DNA of 15,863 bases from Phocaeicola_A sp963652075 (GTDB lineage: Bacteria; Bacteroidota; Bacteroidia; Bacteroidales; Bacteroidaceae), in contig CAVJRQ010000059.1 in the NCBI GenBank assembly GCA_963652075.1, positions 1 through 15,863 of the forward strand. Direction: 5' to 3'. This document shows, piece by piece, positions 1 to 7,787 of the stretch. The notes under the pieces are model-generated. The model made no database searches and was not told where the DNA came from. It was given only the letters and a program-made list of their open reading frames with translations. The number at the start of each line of letters is the position of its first letter. Within the stretch, counting starts at the first letter, position 1. A program made the translations under genes and the position numbers.

Positions 1-138
1 TCCCTAAAGAGCATCACCATATTATAGATGCCACTACGGCTAAATCACTTTACGTCAGGCTTCTATTTCATCTTTATCTGCCAACAAAGATACATTTTCA
101 CCTTGGCAATAACGAATAAATATGGAGAATATCCCCCT
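1..138. other. Left-edge intergenic segment
   Basis: This non-coding stretch lies downstream of the cytosine permease gene, which ends at 139 on the minus strand. It contains a minus-strand promoter-like element (listed separately) that points out of the window. After it the minus strand offers only one start, an ATG at 20-18 that stays open for six codons to the edge, so a gene may begin there, but this cannot be judged. I see no convincing hairpin terminator for the permease operon. Confidence 0.5.
85..116 (-). promoter_or_regulatory. Bacteroidales-type promoter directed out of the left edge
   Basis: Read on the minus strand, positions 92-85 give TATCTTTG, a full match to the Bacteroidota -7 consensus TAnnTTTG. 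A TTCG tetramer at 116-113 lies 20 bases upstream, where the -33 TTTG element is expected, and matches it in three of four bases. It is the only promoter in the window with a plausible -33 element at the usual spacing. It would drive a gene beyond the left edge and lies only about 23 bases after the permease stop codon. Confidence 0.5.
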
Positions 139-1365
139 TCACTTCGACAGCTTGCGTCCTACCAGATAGCAGATGGTGGCGCACACCATGCCGTTGACGG
201 AGGGGATGCCCCACGTAACCAAGTTGGCCACCACGGCACCAACGACGACACCTACCACGGCACCGATGTCCACCGTCCGCTGTTTCTCCTCCAGAGGCTT
301 CTTCCCGTTGGCGAAATAGCCGACTATCAGGATGATGCCGACAGGCGGAAGCGTACAGTTTAGGATGTTGAGGTAGTCGCAGAAGTGGTTGTAGAGCCAC
401 ACGGCCGTCAACGTTCCGATGAGTCCGCTAAGGAGCACCATGGGACGTTTGCCGCAATGGAAGATATTTCCAAGGCCGAGACCGGTTGAGTAGAGAGCGT
501 TATCGTTTGTGGTCCAGATGTTGAGCCCCAGCACGAGGATGGCCAGATAGAAGAGGTTGAGGTTAATCATCACGTCGAAGATGTCGTTACCGCCCACATA
601 GATGGAGCTGACGGCACCAAAGAGGAACATAAGGCTGTTGCCGATGAAGAAAGCGACGACGGTCAGGATGCAACCCACCTTGGCATTCTTGGCGAAGCGG
701 GTGAAGTTGGGTGTCGCCGTACCGCCACTGACAAAGCTGCCGACCACCAAACCGGCACCGGCAATCACTCCGAGTGTCTTCTCGCCCTCGGCAAACTGGT
801 CAATCAGACCTTTCTCGCCCTGCATCACCGCCATAATCATGGCTATGGAGCCCAGAATGGCAACGCACGGCACGGCAATGCAGCTCACTATGGTCAAGCC
901 TTTGATGCCGAAATAGGCGGAAGCGGTCATGCAGACACCGGCAATCGCCACCATCGTGTAGATGGCCGTCATGCTGTCGTCGAAGAAGACCTTGGCGATG
1001 GGAATGGCGAACATGGCCAGACCGACACCGAACCAACCCATTTGGGTGAAACTAATCATCGCGCTGGGCAAGTAGCTGCCTTTCGTACCGAATATCCTCA
1101 CGGAGAGCAGGTCGAGGCTCAAACCACTCTTGCCACCGATATATCCCAGGGCTCCCGTGTATGCGCCGAGGATGAGACCTCCCAGCAGCATAGCCCAAAT
1201 AAAACCGTAAAAGTCGAGACCTTCGGCCAACTTCTGCCCCACCCACATGCTGGCGGAAAAGAAAGTGAAGCCCATCAGGACCATAAACATGCTCATGTTG
1301 TTTGAGCGGGATTTCCTGTTTACCGGAGCCGACTGGAAGTCGTGGTCGTTGTGTTTGTTTCCCAT
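139..1365 (-). CDS. codB: Cytosine permease, NCS1 family (CodB-like)
   Basis: The 408-residue protein is an inner-membrane nucleobase:cation symporter of the NCS1 family, expected to import cytosine. After a polar N-terminus of about 25 residues it is almost entirely hydrophobic, enough for around 12 membrane segments, which is the family's normal size and layout. The family-typical region lies at about residues 72-125: a GGKSG loop, SLDLLSVRIFG, then the TQMGWFGVGLAMFA helix that helps form the substrate site in CodB. The ATG at 1365 is the first in frame after the stop codon of the upstream phosphoribosyltransferase-like gene, 34 bases away, so the two probably share a transcript. No strong Shine-Dalgarno is visible, which is normal in this phylum. 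No cytosine deaminase gene is in the window. Related NCS1 proteins carry other bases, so cytosine is the likely rather than the proven substrate. Confidence 0.88.
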   Translation of the reverse strand: MGNKHNDHDFQSAPVNRKSRSNNMSMFMVLMGFTFFSASMWVGQKLAEGLDFYGFIWAMLLGGLILGAYTGALGYIGGKSGLSLDLLSVRIFGTKGSYLPSAMISFTQMGWFGVGLAMFAIPIAKVFFDDSMTAIYTMVAIAGVCMTASAYFGIKGLTIVSCIAVPCVAILGSIAMIMAVMQGEKGLIDQFAEGEKTLGVIAGAGLVVGSFVSGGTATPNFTRFAKNAKVGCILTVVAFFIGNSLMFLFGAVSSIYVGGNDIFDVMINLNLFYLAILVLGLNIWTTNDNALYSTGLGLGNIFHCGKRPMVLLSGLIGTLTAVWLYNHFCDYLNILNCTLPPVGIILIVGYFANGKKPLEEKQRTVDIGAVVGVVVGAVVANLVTWGIPSVNGMVCATICYLVGRKLSK

Positions 1366-1399
1366 AATGTAACGGTTGGTTAACGTTAGTCTTTCTATC

Positions 1400-2500
1400 T
1401 TATTTCTTGTATCTACTCAATTCGTTTTCTATCTCGCGCAGGCGTACCTCGGTGATGTGCTTCAGATTTCGCTTGTAGCTCTTCGCGCGGAAGACCTCCT
1501 CCTGATGGCAGAGCATCCGCAAGGCATCCGCCTCGTCGGTCGCCCCCTCCTCATAGTGGTTGACGGCGAGCCACTCCTCGTAAGAGGCGGGCAAGGGATA
1601 TCCTATCTTCTCGTCGGTAAAGGCTTTCATGTTCACTCCGTCCGCCACATGGTTGAGGTCGCGCCAGTACTCCATCACCTCGTCGTAGTGTTCGGGCACT
1701 TCGTAGCGGCGGGCTCCGCCGTCGTAGATGATGCATTTCTCGAAAATAGCGTCGTCACTGGCGAGCACAGCCCTGCGGTATTCCGGGGCAAGCACGCTGT
1801 CGTTCCAATAGAAATCGATGTTCGGCACGTTGATTCCGGTCACGCCCCGTGTGGTGTAGACACTGAAAATGCCTTCGTAGAAGATGCAGGTGAAGCCTTC
1901 GAAGTCGGGCCAGTATCCGCGTATCTCCCGGGTAAAGTTCTCCATCATGTCGAAAGCGCGCGTGCCGCCGATGGTGAAGAATATCACGCGGCGCAACTTC
2001 GCTCCGCGCTTGCGGTATTTGTCGATGATGTAATCGAAGCAGAGTTTCATGGTGTCGCCCGTGGCGATGATGTCGCCGATGACCATCGTGCCGTCGTTTA
2101 CGATGTTGTACTTCTGGTACTTGATGTCCAGCCCCGTTATCCGCTTGTCCTGTATGATGCGCTCACACGAGAGGAAATTCATGTTGTCCACCTGGACACC
2201 CGCCCGGAAGCAGCTCTCCTCGATGGAGTAGTTGAGACCGCCGCGCAGGATGGTGAGGATGTCCACGCTCTCGGGCAACCCGTGTTCCTTGAAATACTTG
2301 AGAGCCTCCACGGTAGGGGGCATCGTGTCGAGATAGGTCTGGAAGCCCACCTCTTCGGGCCTCATCAACAACCGGCGGGACAGTTCATAACTCGTAATGA
2401 AATACTGATTGAGCAGCTTAGGAGTCTCAAGCCTATAAAGAGTCACGCCTTCAGCGCGTGATATTTTAGTTAATCGGGTCTGTTCTAAATATTTGCACAT
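1400..2500 (-). CDS. Uracil-phosphoribosyltransferase-like protein with long C-terminal extension
   Basis: The 366-residue protein carries a type I phosphoribosyltransferase fold in its first 200 or so residues. Residues 84-91 read ILRGGLNY, resembling the PILRAGLG loop of uracil phosphoribosyltransferases. Residues 139-150 (MVIGDIIATGDT) match the PRPP-binding signature, here with one acidic residue, as in the uracil enzymes (LDPMLATGGS). Such enzymes join a base to PRPP to make a nucleotide. The final 150 or so residues, rich in aromatic and charged residues (for example ASYEEWLAVNHY), belong to no domain I recognise and make the protein far longer than a normal UPRT of about 210 residues. 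I chose ATG 2500 because an upstream TTG at 2527 would put the start almost on top of the promoter. The gene precedes codB in an apparent operon, so salvage of an imported pyrimidine is the likely role. The true base is unknown. Confidence 0.72.
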   Translation of the reverse strand: MCKYLEQTRLTKISRAEGVTLYRLETPKLLNQYFITSYELSRRLLMRPEEVGFQTYLDTMPPTVEALKYFKEHGLPESVDILTILRGGLNYSIEESCFRAGVQVDNMNFLSCERIIQDKRITGLDIKYQKYNIVNDGTMVIGDIIATGDTMKLCFDYIIDKYRKRGAKLRRVIFFTIGGTRAFDMMENFTREIRGYWPDFEGFTCIFYEGIFSVYTTRGVTGINVPNIDFYWNDSVLAPEYRRAVLASDDAIFEKCIIYDGGARRYEVPEHYDEVMEYWRDLNHVADGVNMKAFTDEKIGYPLPASYEEWLAVNHYEEGATDEADALRMLCHQEEVFRAKSYKRNLKHITEVRLREIENELSRYKK

Positions 2501-2531
2501 GAACGGCACTATTCTAATATCATACAAGCCG

Positions 2532-2539
2532 CAAAGCTA
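2532..2539 (-). promoter_or_regulatory. -7 box for the phosphoribosyltransferase-codB operon
   Basis: The minus strand reads TAGCTTTG at 2539-2532, matching TAnnTTTG, followed by GCGGC. Transcription would begin near 2525 and leave a leader of about 25 bases before the ATG at 2500, too short for a riboswitch. No clear -33 TTTG is seen at 19-21 bases upstream. Confidence 0.5.
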
Positions 2540-2643
2540 CACATTTTTTTGTTACCTCATGCATCCGCCTCTTCATTTTTGCGCACGGATTCCAACAGTT
2601 AGCCGACCGACCGCAACATCCGTCATTCACCTGCCGTCCGTCC

Positions 2644-2670
2644 GGATGATTTTCGTTACCTTTGCGCCCG
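2644..2670 (+). promoter_or_regulatory. Promoter of the fsr-ogt operon (copy 1 of a 27-base repeat)
   Basis: TACCTTTG at 2657-2664 matches the Bacteroidota -7 box TAnnTTTG and lies 32 bases before the MFS start codon, giving a leader of about 26 bases. The surrounding 27 bases (GGATGATTTTCG, one variable base, then TACCTTTGCGCCCG) recur at 4529-4555 with a single mismatch. No good -33 element is visible at standard spacing. Confidence 0.55.
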
Positions 2671-2696
2671 TGTAACGTAGCAAACGACGGAACAGC

Positions 2697-3935
2697 ATGA
2701 ATCTAAGAAAAACAATCGACAAGATAACCGGCAACCCCACAATGACAGAGGGCACGGTCTATTCGATGCTCATTATCTGCAGCGTCTCGCATTTTCTGAA
2801 CGACATGATCCAGTCCATCATCCCTTCCATTTACCCAATCGTGAAGGACAAGTTCGACTTTTCGTTCGCCCAGATAGGCATCATCACGTTCGTGTTCCAG
2901 ATGACATCGTCCATCCTGCAACCCTTCACGGGACTCTACGCCGACAAGCACCCACGCCCCTACGCCCTGTCGGTGGGCATGTGTTTTACCTTGGCGGGGC
3001 TACTGTTATTGGCTTTCGCCGGGAACTTTACGCTGATACTTTTGGCGGTCGGCGTGGTGGGACTCGGCTCTTCGATGTTCCACCCCACCGCGTCGCGCGT
3101 GGCGCAGATGGCTTCGGGAGGCAAGAAGAGCCTGGCGCAATCTATCTTTCAGGTAGGCGGCAACGGAGGTTCAGCGGTCGGTCCGCTATTGGCCGCACTC
3201 ATTATTCTTCCTTTTGGGCAATGGGCCATTTCGTGGTTTGCCCTGGCGGCTTTGGCGGCCGCACTCATCATGCTCAGACTGGGCAAGTGGTACAAGCTGA
3301 GGATAAGCTACGTGACGACGCACCCGCAACGGCAACCGCTCCTCAACACCAACATCTCCCGACGGGCCAAGTACGGCGCGCTGCTGATACTCGTGTTGCT
3401 GATTTTCTCGAAGTATTTCTACACTGCCTGCATCACCAGCTATTTCACTTTCTTTCTGATAGACAAGTTTGGCATGAGCGTGCAATCGTCGCAGCTCTGT
3501 CTGTTCGTGTTCCTCACGGCTTTCGCCGTCGGGACGGTGGCAGGCGGACTCTTCGGAGACCGTTTCGGGCGTAAGTACGTAATCTGGATTTCAATACTCG
3601 GCGCCGCACCCTTCGCCCTGCTGATGCCCTACATGAACCTGCCGCTCACGCTCGTTTGCGCTTTCCTTGCCGGACTCATCATCGCCTCGGCGTTCTCGTC
3701 CATCGTGGTCTACGCCACGGACCTGATGCCCGACAAGACGGGCATGATAGCCGGTGTCTTCTTCGGGCTGATGTTCGGCTTGGGCGGACTTGGCTCGGCT
3801 TTCTTCGGATGGCTTGCCGACCGCACGAGCATCGAGTACATCTTCCAGGCAAGCGCCTACCTGCCGCTGCTTGGCGTGATAGCGGCTTTCTTGCCCAACA
3901 CACAGAAAACCCGTACAAACAACAAAGCGTCATGA
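2697..3935 (+). CDS. fsr: MFS exporter, fosmidomycin-resistance (Fsr) type
   Basis: The 412-residue inner-membrane protein belongs to the major facilitator superfamily. It looks like a full 12-helix member, with a central loop around residues 198-222. Residues 128-165 follow E. coli Fsr closely: FHPTASRVAQMASGG, then LAQSIFQVGGNGGSAVGPLLAA. The motif-A-like loop after helix 2 (YADKHPRPYAL, residues 81-91) and its repeat in the second half (GDRFGRKYV) are both present. Fsr proteins export fosmidomycin and possibly other anionic metabolites by proton antiport, and the natural substrate is not known. The ATG at 2697 fits the promoter spacing. An in-frame ATG 15 codons later (MTEGTVY) is possible, because the first residues are polar. 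The stop codon overlaps the next gene's start as ATGA, which points to translational coupling with the alkyltransferase. Confidence 0.87.
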   Translation: MNLRKTIDKITGNPTMTEGTVYSMLIICSVSHFLNDMIQSIIPSIYPIVKDKFDFSFAQIGIITFVFQMTSSILQPFTGLYADKHPRPYALSVGMCFTLAGLLLLAFAGNFTLILLAVGVVGLGSSMFHPTASRVAQMASGGKKSLAQSIFQVGGNGGSAVGPLLAALIILPFGQWAISWFALAALAAALIMLRLGKWYKLRISYVTTHPQRQPLLNTNISRRAKYGALLILVLLIFSKYFYTACITSYFTFFLIDKFGMSVQSSQLCLFVFLTAFAVGTVAGGLFGDRFGRKYVIWISILGAAPFALLMPYMNLPLTLVCAFLAGLIIASAFSSIVVYATDLMPDKTGMIAGVFFGLMFGLGGLGSAFFGWLADRTSIEYIFQASAYLPLLGVIAAFLPNTQKTRTNNKAS

Positions 3936-4504
3936 ACGCCCAACCTGCCCGGTTAACGAGGACAACAACGAGAGAGGCTGTGGAAGAGAAGCGCATCGAG
4001 CGCCGCATCCATTTGAGTTTGTACGACTCGCCTTGCGGAACCGTGTCGCTCGGAGCATTCGACAATAGGCTTTGCCTTTGCGACTGGAACGACAAGCCTT
4101 GTGCAGAGCGGAATAAGCGGAGATTGCTTCGCTTGCTGAACGCCGGGTTCACCGAAGAACCGTCGGAAGTCATCTTGCGGGCCAAGCAACAGCTCGATGA
4201 GTATTTCGCAGGCAAACGGAAGGCTTTCGACATACCGCTGCACCCTGTCGGCACGGACTTTCAGAAACGCGTGTGGAACGCCTTGCTCGAAATCCCGTTT
4301 GGCGAGACGCGCACTTACAAGGAGATAGCCCTGCGGGTGGGGAATCCCAAGGGTGTCCGAGCCGTAGCGCAGGCCATCGGTGCCAATGGCATCAGCATCT
4401 TCATCCCCTGCCACCGCGTCATCGGTTCCGACCGTTCACTGACAGGCTTCGCCGGCGGTTTGGAGGCCAAACGCTTCTTACTGGCGGTGGAATCGCAAAG
4501 TTGA
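3932..4504 (+). CDS. ogt: Methylated-DNA--protein-cysteine S-methyltransferase (Ogt)
   Basis: The 190-residue cytoplasmic repair protein transfers alkyl groups from O6-alkylguanine (and O4-alkylthymine) in DNA to its own cysteine, a single-use reaction. The acceptor is Cys160 in the IPCHRVIG motif. The preceding helix-turn-helix region (RVWNALLEIPFGETRTYKEI, from about residue 113) and the arginine of GVRAVAQAIG (Arg143) are present. The usual ANGxNP segment before the active site reads ANGISI here, so the conserved Asn-Pro pair is absent. The residues around the cysteine remain intact, so I expect an active protein. The N-terminal 25 residues are charged and poorly conserved. ATG 3932 overlaps the MFS stop codon as ATGA, and this position supports the start choice. 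The link to an exporter may reflect shared transcription only. Confidence 0.9.
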   Translation: MNAQPARLTRTTTREAVEEKRIERRIHLSLYDSPCGTVSLGAFDNRLCLCDWNDKPCAERNKRRLLRLLNAGFTEEPSEVILRAKQQLDEYFAGKRKAFDIPLHPVGTDFQKRVWNALLEIPFGETRTYKEIALRVGNPKGVRAVAQAIGANGISIFIPCHRVIGSDRSLTGFAGGLEAKRFLLAVESQS

Positions 4505-4528
4505 TATTGGCGACCCTTATTAATTTTT

Positions 4529-4555
4529 GGATGATTTTCGCTACCTTTGCGCCCG
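4529..4555 (+). promoter_or_regulatory. Promoter of the MATE-HD operon (copy 2 of the 27-base repeat)
   Basis: TACCTTTG at 4542-4549 matches the -7 consensus TAnnTTTG. The 27-base segment equals that at 2644-2670 except for C in place of T just before the box. Transcription would start near 4556 and leave a leader of about 52 bases. It begins only 25 bases after the ogt stop, so read-through from the upstream operon is also possible. Confidence 0.55.
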
Positions 4556-4607
4556 AAACAAACAATCGGACAAACATACTCACGTCGAAGATTATTCTAA
4601 ACCTAAA

Positions 4608-6041
4608 ATGATGGGACAAGCACAGGAAACAGACAGTCTGCTCGCACTGATACGCCAAGGCAAGCCTATGACGTTGGGGCAACAACTGCGTCTAACGGCC
4701 TGGCTCAGCGTCCCGTCCATCATTGCGCAGTTCTCTTCCATCGCAATGCAGTACATCGACGCTTCCATGGTGGGAAGCCTCGGGGCGGAAGCCTCCGCGT
4801 CCATAGGGCTTGTCTCCACAACAACATGGCTGTTCTCCGGGCTGTGCGCCTCCGCCACCACGGGATTCTCCGTGCAGGTGGCGCATCGGATTGGGGCAGG
4901 CGAAATGCAAAGGGCACGCGAAGTGCTGCGCCAGTCACTCACCGTGACACTCCTTTTCGGACTGTTGCTCGCCGTGGTCGGCGTTTCCATCAGCGGCGCT
5001 TTGCCCGGCTGGTTGGGCGGCGACCCTTCCATCCGCAGGGATTCGTCAATCTACTTTTGCGTCTTTTCGCTCGCCCTGCCGGCCTTGCAGATGAACTTCC
5101 TGGCAGGAGGCATGTTGCGGTGCAGCGGCAACATGCACGTGCCGAGCCTGGCGGGCGTGGCGATGTGCCTGTTGGATGTCGTCTTCAATTTCCTGCTGAT
5201 TTTCCCTTCGCGTCCGTGTACCGTGGCAAACGTCACTTTCACCATACCGGGTGCAGGACTGGGCGTGGAGGGTGCCGCCATGGGAACGGCAGCCGCCGAG
5301 GCGGTGGTTGCTACCGCGATGGTTTGGTATATGCTGACGCGCTCCGACAAGCTGAAGCTGACGGGCGAACGGGGTAGTTTCCTGCCACGGGAAGAGACGC
5401 TGAAGAGGGCTTTCCGTATCGGCGCTCCCATGGGCGTGGAGCATGCCGTCTTCTGCTGTGCGCAAATCATGACGACAGTCATCGTGGCTCCATTAGGTAT
5501 CTTTTCCATCGCCGCCAACTCGTTCGCCATCACGGCCGAGAGCCTCTGCTACATGCCCGGGTTCGGCATTGCCGACGCAGCCACCACGTTGGTGGGACAA
5601 AGCATTGGCGCAGGCCGCCGCAAACTGACACGCAGCTTCGCCCACATCACCGTCCTCATGGGCATGGCGGTGATGGGCGTGATGGGCATACTGATGTACC
5701 TGTTCGCTCCGCAGATAATCGGGCTGATGACCCCCATCGAGGAGATTCGGCAGCTGAGCGTGACGGTTCTCCGCATCGAGGCCTTTGCCGAGCCGATGTT
5801 CGCGGCTTCCATCGTGGCATACGCCGTCTTCGTCGGGGCAGCGGACACCTTAATACCTTGTCTGATGAATTTCTTCAGCATTTGGGCGGTGCGTCTGTCA
5901 CTGGCGGCTCTGCTCGCCCCCGTCCTTGGACTGAAGGGCGTGTGGATTGCCATGTGCGTGGAGCTCTGTTTCCGCGGACTGATTTTCCTTATCCGACTGA
6001 AAAGGGAACGGTGGATGAAACTTGCTTATAAAAACGACTAA
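4608..6041 (+). CDS. MATE family multidrug/metabolite exporter
   Basis: The 477-residue inner-membrane protein has the two-fold repeated six-helix layout of the MATE (NorM/DinF) superfamily and the family's usual length. The first repeat opens with LSVPSIIAQFSSIAMQYID and continues to a DASMVGSLG motif. The second opens with FRIGAPMGVEHAVF and includes GFGIADAATTLVGQSIGAG, the counterpart of the conserved helix 7-8 motif. MATE proteins expel cationic drugs or metabolites in exchange for sodium or protons. Substrate and ion cannot be read here. I chose ATG 4608 (ATG 4611 is equally possible) because in-frame starts farther upstream, such as TTG 4527, fall inside or before the promoter. The HD-domain gene follows after 10 bases, so the two are probably one transcript. 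Confidence 0.88.
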   Translation: MMGQAQETDSLLALIRQGKPMTLGQQLRLTAWLSVPSIIAQFSSIAMQYIDASMVGSLGAEASASIGLVSTTTWLFSGLCASATTGFSVQVAHRIGAGEMQRAREVLRQSLTVTLLFGLLLAVVGVSISGALPGWLGGDPSIRRDSSIYFCVFSLALPALQMNFLAGGMLRCSGNMHVPSLAGVAMCLLDVVFNFLLIFPSRPCTVANVTFTIPGAGLGVEGAAMGTAAAEAVVATAMVWYMLTRSDKLKLTGERGSFLPREETLKRAFRIGAPMGVEHAVFCCAQIMTTVIVAPLGIFSIAANSFAITAESLCYMPGFGIADAATTLVGQSIGAGRRKLTRSFAHITVLMGMAVMGVMGILMYLFAPQIIGLMTPIEEIRQLSVTVLRIEAFAEPMFAASIVAYAVFVGAADTLIPCLMNFFSIWAVRLSLAALLAPVLGLKGVWIAMCVELCFRGLIFLIRLKRERWMKLAYKND

Positions 6042-6051
6042 ATAAACTGTT

Positions 6052-6558
6052 ATGGACACACAACTCGCCCGGTTAATGAGGGCAATGATAAATTACGACA
6101 GGGGCGACGCGCCACGCATACAACACTTCGTCAAGGTACACGACTTTGCCGCTACCATCGGTCGGCTGGAGGGGCTGGACGAAGAGCCCCTGTTCATCCT
6201 CGAAGCGGCCTCCATCCTGCACGATATTGGCATCCACCCCGCCGAAGCCAAGTATGGCAACTGCAACGGCAAGGCGCAAGAGGAACTCGGACCCGCCGAA
6301 GCACGCCTCGTATTGACCAAGACTGGAGGTTTCACCGCCGACCAGACCGACCGCATCTGTTGGCTCATCGGCCATCATCACACGTATGACGATGTGACCG
6401 CCGCAGACCACCGCATCCTCCTCGAGGCGGACTTCCTCGTCAACTCTTTCGAGGACAGTCTGCCCACGGAAGCCATCGTCACCTTCCGCGAGAAAGTGTT
6501 CCGCTCCCCTGCCGCCATTGAGATGCTGAACGAAATGTGGGGGCTGACCGAACAATAA
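6052..6558 (+). CDS. HD-domain phosphohydrolase-like protein
   Basis: The 168-residue cytoplasmic protein is a compact, single-domain member of the HD superfamily of metal-dependent phosphohydrolases. The metal ligands are visible in order: His25 or His30 (IQHFVKVH), the His57-Asp58 doublet in SILHDIG, the His108-110 cluster in LIGHHHTYDD, and Asp127 in LEADFLV. The intact ligand set argues for catalysis. Small HD proteins of this kind act on nucleotides or other phosphate esters, and the substrate here is unknown. There is no RelA/SpoT synthetase domain and no signal peptide. The gene starts 10 bases after the MATE gene and probably shares its transcript. It converges with the histidine phosphatase gene on the other strand, with only 11 bases between the stop codons and no clear terminator. 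Confidence 0.82.
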   Translation: MDTQLARLMRAMINYDRGDAPRIQHFVKVHDFAATIGRLEGLDEEPLFILEAASILHDIGIHPAEAKYGNCNGKAQEELGPAEARLVLTKTGGFTADQTDRICWLIGHHHTYDDVTAADHRILLEADFLVNSFEDSLPTEAIVTFREKVFRSPAAIEMLNEMWGLTEQ

Positions 6559-6569
6559 GCCGGGGAGTT

Positions 6570-7760
6570 TCAGTTATAAAGCCCGCTGTAGAATCTTTTC
6601 ACGTCATTCCAATTATAATATGGAGCGATATCGCTTTCTATCGGAAGCCGGATTTCACGCTCGTTATGCAGGAACTTCACCAATATAGCCCCCTTATTGT
6701 TCCGGTAGAACGTCATTATAAGGTTAGCCGACATGGGAATTATCCTGTCCATGCATCGTTCTTCGTTGAAAAGACCCAGTAACGTGAAAAGGCGGTAAAG
6801 GCTCGTGTCATGTCCGAAACGCAGGGTCGCCTGTGGCGTTCCCGTCGCAATCGCGGAATCGGCCGACTCCACTATATTCCGCCAAAGCGACATGGCAGAG
6901 CGTACCGGGATGTCATTGCTTATGGCGTTGCGGCTGTTACACGTCCACATGTTGAGATTGTTCGCATCATATACCGCACGCATCTCTTCGGGCGTGAATA
7001 TATCATACAGGGATATTCCTATCTCCACATTCTGCATGTCAGACGCTATGCAGTGAAGTTCGCTCAACATGTTCATCTTCTCTTCCACCTTGCCGGGGTT
7101 GACAAACAAAGACGACACCAGCCTATCGGGTGACACTTTGATGATTCTCGGCACACGGGCTATCAGCGAATCTTCCTCCGGTGACGAATAGGCGATGTAT
7201 GGCATGAAGCGTCGGTTGGCTTCTGCCGTTATACGCAGTTCGGGGTTGAGCGACTGAAGTTTGAGAAGGAAGGATGTCATGCTCATCACACAACGCCCAA
7301 CTATGCTTGACCTGGCTGAAACGACCGCATCCTTACGGAACACCTCCGGCCATGAATGGTACATACGGTCGGCTATTTCCGAATGTTGCCTGGCCCCGAG
7401 TGATGTCAGGTCACCGCCTCTTCCCTGCGCATCCTCCCATATCTTTAGCATCCTGCGGCGGACGTCGATGCCAAGCGGAGTCAGGTTGGCCGTATCCGCA
7501 AATTGCTCCAAAACCCACCGGTAGCGTTCATCCGATGGCAACCAGCGTGACCCGTGCCGTCCGAAATGGCTGATATAGAAAGGGGCATAACCTTCCGGAG
7601 CGGGAGTTTGGACTGCCGTGCTGTCATAATGATAAGCATAATAGACCCCTCCCATCCGTTCATAACCGATACTGTCACCTGTCGGCCTTTTACCGGATGC
7701 GGACAATGCGAACAGGAGGAAAGAAACGGAAGCGATAATGATAGTAAGATGTTTTCTCAT
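6570..7760 (-). CDS. Exported histidine-type phosphatase (clade 2; MINPP/phytase/acid phosphatase-like)
   Basis: The 396-residue protein begins with a signal peptide (MRKHLTIII, a hydrophobic core, then ALSASG) without a lipobox cysteine, so it should be periplasmic or secreted. The phosphohistidine motif is Arg68-His69-Gly70 in SHFGRHGSRWLP, and Arg150 (SAR) is a probable second phosphate-binding arginine. The proton-donor motif is His317-Asp318 (RFGHDTS). Clade-2 members hydrolyse phosphomonoesters such as phytate, sugar phosphates or other organic phosphates. Here the donor motif is HD, as in AppA and Agp, not HAE as in most MINPP enzymes, so calling it a MINPP would go too far. ATG 7760 is chosen because it opens the signal peptide. 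The longer in-frame extension to 7805 adds a peptide unlike a leader and overlaps the hairpin. It is the third gene of the susC-susD operon, 78 bases after susD. Confidence 0.85.
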   Translation of the reverse strand: MRKHLTIIIASVSFLLFALSASGKRPTGDSIGYERMGGVYYAYHYDSTAVQTPAPEGYAPFYISHFGRHGSRWLPSDERYRWVLEQFADTANLTPLGIDVRRRMLKIWEDAQGRGGDLTSLGARQHSEIADRMYHSWPEVFRKDAVVSARSSIVGRCVMSMTSFLLKLQSLNPELRITAEANRRFMPYIAYSSPEEDSLIARVPRIIKVSPDRLVSSLFVNPGKVEEKMNMLSELHCIASDMQNVEIGISLYDIFTPEEMRAVYDANNLNMWTCNSRNAISNDIPVRSAMSLWRNIVESADSAIATGTPQATLRFGHDTSLYRLFTLLGLFNEERCMDRIIPMSANLIMTFYRNNKGAILVKFLHNEREIRLPIESDIAPYYNWNDVKRFYSGLYN

Positions 7761-7787
7761 GTGAAATATATGTATGTATATGACAAA

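Noticed and set aside
18..20. Possible gene start on the minus strand at the left edge
   Set aside because: Only six codons are visible and no ribosome binding site precedes it, so a gene cannot be supported.
1376..2461. Plus-strand open frame of about 360 codons opposite the phosphoribosyltransferase-like gene
   Set aside because: The minus-strand gene has a PRPP signature, a promoter and an operon partner. The antisense protein is unlike any family I know.
6559..6569. Bidirectional terminator between the convergent HD-domain and phosphatase genes
   Set aside because: There are only 11 bases between the stop codons and no hairpin can be drawn there.
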